From JAFAQB01 sp045808425 (GTDB lineage: Archaea; Thermoproteota; Nitrososphaeria; Nitrososphaerales; Nitrososphaeraceae), in NCBI GenBank assembly GCA_045808425.1, contig JBJMFM010000349.1, forward strand, positions 1-16,366: a stretch of 16,366 nucleotides of DNA. Direction: 5' to 3'. The notes beneath the pieces are model-generated. The model was not told the DNA's origin. It saw nothing but the letters and a program-made list of their open reading frames with translations, and did not search any database. The position numbers and the translations under genes are program-made. Positions 13,450 to 16,366 of this stretch are shown here, piece by piece. Position 1 is the first letter of the stretch, and each line of letters begins with the position of its first letter.

Positions 13450-14505
13450 TTGAAGATCGTAGCCATTCTCTATCCTGGTGGGGAAACAGCAAAGAATAAT
13501 CCAGACTTGTCGGGTTGTGCAGAGAATGCCCTTGGGCTAAGAGATTTTCTTGAAAGGAATGGTCATGAACTTGTAGTACTAACTGACAAGCAGTCTGAGC
13601 TTGATAGGCACCTCGCCAGTACTGATGTGTTAATTACTACTCCGTTCTGGCCAGCTTATATTACAAAAGAAAGAATTTCGAATGCTCCAAAGCTTCGGCT
13701 TATTTTGACTGCTGGCGTTGGTTCAGATCACATAGATTTGGCGGCTGCTGCTGCACACAGAATTACTGTGGCAGAGATTACTGGTAGCAACGTTGTAAGT
13801 GTAGCTGAGCAAGTCGTAATGCAGATCTTAGCTCTTGTTCGTAACTATATTCCCGCTTACAAACAAGTTCTTGATGGTAGATGGGATATTGCAGAAATTG
13901 CTGCAAAGGCTCATGATCTGGAGGACAAGACTGTTGGAGTTATAGGGACTGGGAGGATCGGACAGAGAGTATGTACAAGGCTTAAGGCATTCGATATTAA
14001 CTTACTATATTATAACAATTTTCGGCTTAGTACTGTTGAAGAATTCGTGCTTGGTGTAAGCTATACCCCTTTAGAGGAACTAATCGAAAAATCAGATATC
14101 ATCACCATCAATACACCTTTAACTCCAGAGACAGATGGCATGTTTAATCATGATCTCTTATTCAGGATGAAGAAAGGCGCCTATCTTGTCAACACCGCTC
14201 GGGGCAAGATTATCGATACCCATGCGCTTGTGGAAGCCCTGGAGAAAGGTCATTTGGCAGGATATGCTGGAGATGTATGGTTTCCCGAGCCAGCGCCTAT
14301 GGACCACCCATGGAGACATATGCCAAACCATGGGATGGTACATCATTACTCTGGGACAACTCTGGAAGCGCAAAAGAGATATAGTGATGGGATAAAAAAC
14401 TGCCTTTTAAATTTTCTAAATGGGCGTGCTATTGATCAGGATTACCTCATAGTAGACGATGGCAAGGTAGTAAGTCCCAGTTATAGCTATGCCTTCAAGA
14501 GATAA
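13450..14505 (+). CDS. NAD(P)-dependent formate dehydrogenase-type D-2-hydroxyacid dehydrogenase
   Basis: 351 residues from TTG at 13450. The order of motifs is that of single-subunit formate dehydrogenases: PFWP (65-68), TAGVGSDHID (87-96), GSNVVSVAEQVVMQILALVR (112-131, with the formate-contact Asn N114), the Rossmann GTGRIG (166-171), NTARGK (248-253, catalytic R251), YAGDVWFPEPAPMDHPWR (272-289) and HHYSGTTLEAQ (298-308, catalytic H299). It would oxidise formate to CO2 with reduction of a nicotinamide cofactor in the cytosol. Two changes stand out against the Pseudomonas enzyme as I remember it. The cofactor-selecting Asp221-Arg222 are both Asn (N189, N190), and the Gln313 partner of the catalytic His is Glu (E280), as in ordinary D-2-hydroxyacid dehydrogenases. 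So NADP+ use or another 2-hydroxyacid substrate must be considered. No metal or FeS subunits are nearby. Confidence 0.85.
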   Translation: MKIVAILYPGGETAKNNPDLSGCAENALGLRDFLERNGHELVVLTDKQSELDRHLASTDVLITTPFWPAYITKERISNAPKLRLILTAGVGSDHIDLAAAAAHRITVAEITGSNVVSVAEQVVMQILALVRNYIPAYKQVLDGRWDIAEIAAKAHDLEDKTVGVIGTGRIGQRVCTRLKAFDINLLYYNNFRLSTVEEFVLGVSYTPLEELIEKSDIITINTPLTPETDGMFNHDLLFRMKKGAYLVNTARGKIIDTHALVEALEKGHLAGYAGDVWFPEPAPMDHPWRHMPNHGMVHHYSGTTLEAQKRYSDGIKNCLLNFLNGRAIDQDYLIVDDGKVVSPSYSYAFKR

Positions 14506-14522
14506 TCGAAGTTATTTAAGAT

Positions 14523-14559
14523 ACCATAATATTGATTACAATACCATATTATGGTTTTT
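14523..14559 (+). terminator. Inverted repeat plus T-run after the formate dehydrogenase-type gene
   Basis: ACCATAATAT (14523-14532) pairs perfectly with ATATTATGGT (14546-14555) around a 13-base loop, and the stem is followed at once by T residues (14555-14559). It lies 18 bases after the stop codon and before a gene remnant on the other strand. A stem of A/T pairs with two G/C pairs is weak, but the position fits a terminator. Confidence 0.5.
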
Positions 14560-14595
14560 ACTATATATTGGTAACAGCTTTCTAGTGTCCATGTC

Positions 14596-15110
14596 CTAGC
14601 ATAGCTTTAGAGTGGCTTTGTTTCGCAAATATGGTTCATTCTTTACAATAATCAGTAACTTTTCACGATCCCATAGCTTTGTCTCTGAGTAAGAACTTTG
14701 TCTCTTCGTTCTCTTTTCTTTTATTTTGGCAAAGACAGGAGTAACCCATTCTGATTGTGGTATTGTATAGTCCTTTCCTCTCTGACTGTAAAGCCATCTA
14801 AACAAATGTTTGATTCTATGTAAATAGAGGTTCCAAGTGGAAATCCCTTTCTTATCAGGGTCCTGTTCTAATGATTTTATCTTTGTGTCAACAAAACTTG
14901 TAATCCGCTATTTATGCTTAATGTCATAGAAAGCATGTCAGAACCTAAAAATTTTATATATGCAATTACAAATTTAAGAGCATTATTTTGGCGCCTTTCC
15001 GATGAGTCATTTTCTTTCATATATTTATGAAATTCCTCAACAATGGTAGTATCAGTTCTATTAGGTATGCAAGCAATCTTTGAAGTAGTAGTTGACAGTT
15101 TTGTTGGCAT
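14596..15110 (-). pseudogene. Frameshifted, truncated tyrosine recombinase (third integrase remnant)
   Basis: From ATG at 15110 the first frame reads MPTKLSTTTSKIACIPNRTD, TTIVEEFHKYMKENDSSERR and QNNALKFVIAYIKFLG to about 14900. There a +1 shift leads to SFVDTKIKSLEQDPDKKGIS, TWNLYLHRIKHLFRWLYSQR, then IKEKRTKRQSSYSETKLWDR and IIVKNEPYLRNKATLKLC, ending at TAG 14596-14598. These are the N-terminal SAM-like domain and the linker to the catalytic domain of a thaumarchaeal integrase in which WNLYLHRIKHLFRWLY and the IKEKRTKR..SYSETELWER region are conserved. After the TAG the frame still reads DMDTRKL, resembling the D.DAR motif that holds the catalytic Arg, before it dissolves into the terminator region. 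The active site is missing. Confidence 0.78.
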
Positions 15111-15251
15111 TATTTGATGTTATGACCTCCTCTTAACAAGGCTGTAACCTCCATTACATAGTAAGAAGAATCAGTATTTGAACCCGTATATATAATGGGC
15201 CCAAGGGGGTTCGACAAGACTTTAAAGTGTATTAAAAGGTAAAGGATAGGA

Positions 15252-15714
15252 TTAATCTAACTCTGCTAATAATCTTTTAGCAAAATATTCTATTGTAACT
15301 GGTTTTTTGATAAAACATCCAAAGCTTAATGATGGGTAGACTTCTCTTAGAGCTTCTATATTTACTTCTGCTGCTGACATAAAGCATACTCGAATGTTTG
15401 AATCCAGCTCTAATATCTTTTGAGATAATTCAAATCCATTCACATGGGGCATATAAATATCAGTCAATACCTGGAAGAAGTTTGGTTTGAATTGGGATAA
15501 TGCTACTGCTGGATTACTATACGAATGTACTTCAAATCTTATTTTTTCATTATCATGATAATAATACCCCTCTAGACCCACACCAAAAGTTAAAGTGACA
15601 TCAGGTTCATCGTCTACAACAAGGATCCTTTTAAGAAATGAATCTTTACTTGTTTCTACAGTGATGTTGTTGTTAGAACCAACACTGTTGTGTGCTGTCT
15701 TGATATGTTCTCAT
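15252..15714 (-). pseudogene. Receiver-domain response regulator, copy 2, with frameshifted start
   Basis: The receiver frame is complete: KRILVVDDEPDVTLTFGVGL holds the DD acidic pair, QVLTDIYMPHVNGFELSQKI the phosphoacceptor Asp, RVCFMSAAEVNIEALREVYP the switch Ser, and FGCFIKKPVTIEYFAKRL the conserved Lys. It ends after AELD at 15252. No ATG, GTG or TTG exists in this frame upstream of the DD pair. The likely original start is ATG at 15714 (MRTYQDST), which is one base out of frame, the change lying in the ACACAACAG region. A GTG inside the domain at 15581 would give 109 residues without the acidic pair. It stands downstream of a histidine kinase on the same strand, its natural partner. 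Receiver-only proteins of this kind are abundant in Nitrososphaerales. Confidence 0.72.
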
Positions 15715-15732
15715 CTTACCCACCATTATAAC

Positions 15733-15740
15733 GGTATACA
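15733..15740 (-). promoter_or_regulatory. TATA-like box of receiver copy 2
   Basis: On the minus strand TGTATACC lies about 22 bases before the ATG at 15714. It points to that ATG as the ancestral start, which makes the one-base shift after it meaningful. A second AT-rich block, TTATAAT (15725-15731), is too close. Confidence 0.33.
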
Positions 15741-16108
15741 ATCATCATCATACTAACAAATGATTTATGAGATTTGTATTAAACTCAGTAATGAAAATTA
15801 TCTTTACACTTTTATAAATTTCTCTTATCTTTTGATGAACCTCAAAATAATTGTAATTTATTCAATAAACACTACGTTAAATGTACAATTTTTGATAGTA
15901 AGCCATGTTCTCATGCGTAGATGCTTGCTGATTACAAAGGTAGTTGAATATAGATATCAAAAGTTACATTAAAACGGGCTAACGTATGCTACATGATATT
16001 TGAGAATCATTAGAATATATACCTTGCCTCTCCTTTTGGAGTTCCACCAATTAGTGGTCAAAATAGCAATGGAATAATTTTTATTACGATGTAAGTTTAC
16101 AGATGATC
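15741..16108. other. Gene-free stretch between histidine kinase and receiver
   Basis: AT-rich, with no supported gene on either strand. It contains a small hairpin CTCC-TTTT-GGAG at 16029-16040. The separation of nearly 400 bases suggests the receiver and kinase are transcribed separately. Confidence 0.35.
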
Positions 16109-16366
16109 TCATTTGTTTTTCACCAAATCATCATAATAGACCGCCTTATCTGTGGTCAATGGAAGTGTGAAGCTAAACGTTGCTCCTCTTTTTTCTCCAT
16201 TATCCAGCATATCATGGTTATTATGAGCCCATATTCTACCGCCATGAGCTTCTATAATACTCTTTGAAATATACAATCCCAGCCCAGTACCCTGTTGAGA
16301 TTTCGTAGCAAACTTTGTAAATAGTAGTGGTATAATATCATCATCTATACCTTCACCTGTATCCTT
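16109..16366 (-). CDS. Sensor histidine kinase, C-terminal ATPase part (5' end outside window)
   Basis: The last 85 residues are visible. KDTGEGIDDDIIPLLFTKFA contains the G1 box (D-x-G-x-G) followed by the F-box-like F..F. TKSQQGTGLGLYISKSIIEA holds the G2 box GTGLGL. HGGRIWAHNN, then KRGATFSFTLPL, completes the HATPase_c domain. A 13-residue tail, TDKAVYYDDLVKNK, ends the protein at TGA. This domain binds ATP and phosphorylates the kinase's own His for transfer to a receiver such as the gene at 15252. The dimerisation and sensor regions are beyond the right edge, so the signal cannot be read. Confidence 0.85.
   Translation of the reverse strand, partial: KDTGEGIDDDIIPLLFTKFATKSQQGTGLGLYISKSIIEAHGGRIWAHNNHDMLDNGEKRGATFSFTLPLTTDKAVYYDDLVKNK

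Noticed and set aside
14158..14395. Short frames on both strands inside the formate dehydrogenase-type gene.
   Set aside because: They overlap its conserved catalytic region and are shadows of it.
15760..15972. A 70-residue plus-strand frame in the spacer between kinase and receiver.
   Set aside because: AT-rich composition giving Ile/Tyr/Asn/Leu by chance; no promoter-like spacing and no recognisable pattern.

Overview
The window looks like accessory chromosome of an ammonia-oxidising archaeon of the Nitrososphaerales, most like Nitrosocosmicus or Nitrososphaera. This is inferred from family recognition, not from a search. The DNA is AT-rich. Several genes have a TATA-like box about 25-30 bases before the start codon, as expected for leaderless archaeal transcripts, and several starts are TTG. 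The gene families are typical of that group: a primase-like mobile-element protein, thaumarchaeal tyrosine recombinases, receiver-only response regulators, a wHTH_45-like regulator with a zinc finger, a P-II-like protein, and many small exported proteins.

Bases 1-4335 look like the right-hand part of an integrated element. They hold the start of an exported Ig-like protein (minus strand, runs off the left edge), a broken primase-like gene, a SAM-dependent methyltransferase, a ribbon-helix-helix/MEDS-type sensor, and a truncated SSV-type integrase. The integrase's 5' end overlaps the 3' half of a tRNA that reads as tRNA-Phe(GAA), which is the likely attachment site. Sequence before the methyltransferase matches sequence after the MEDS gene, so the pair looks like the survivor of a tandem MEDS-methyltransferase array cut off by the integrase remnant.

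Bases 4358-9605 hold a short HTH fragment, a 642-residue exported Ser/Thr/Asp/Lys-rich repeat protein, decayed coding remnants, an intact wHTH plus C2H2 zinc-finger regulator, an N-terminal piece of a second integrase, and a broken receiver-domain gene.

Bases 9790-14505 are the healthiest stretch: a VOC-family protein, a P-II-like protein, three small exported proteins, a regulator split by one in-frame stop, and a formate-dehydrogenase-type enzyme. The last has substitutions at the cofactor-selectivity position and the catalytic His-partner position. A strong inverted repeat followed by T residues ends this gene.

Bases 14596-16366 hold a third integrase remnant, a second receiver-domain gene (paralogue of the first) whose start is frameshifted, and the C-terminal ATPase part of a histidine kinase running off the right edge.

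The main theme is mobile-element decay: three integrase remnants of different types, all lacking the catalytic domain, plus several genes broken by single stops or one-base shifts. No CRISPR array, intact RNA gene or obvious defence operon was found. Some one-base breaks could be assembly errors, so read support matters before they are treated as real.
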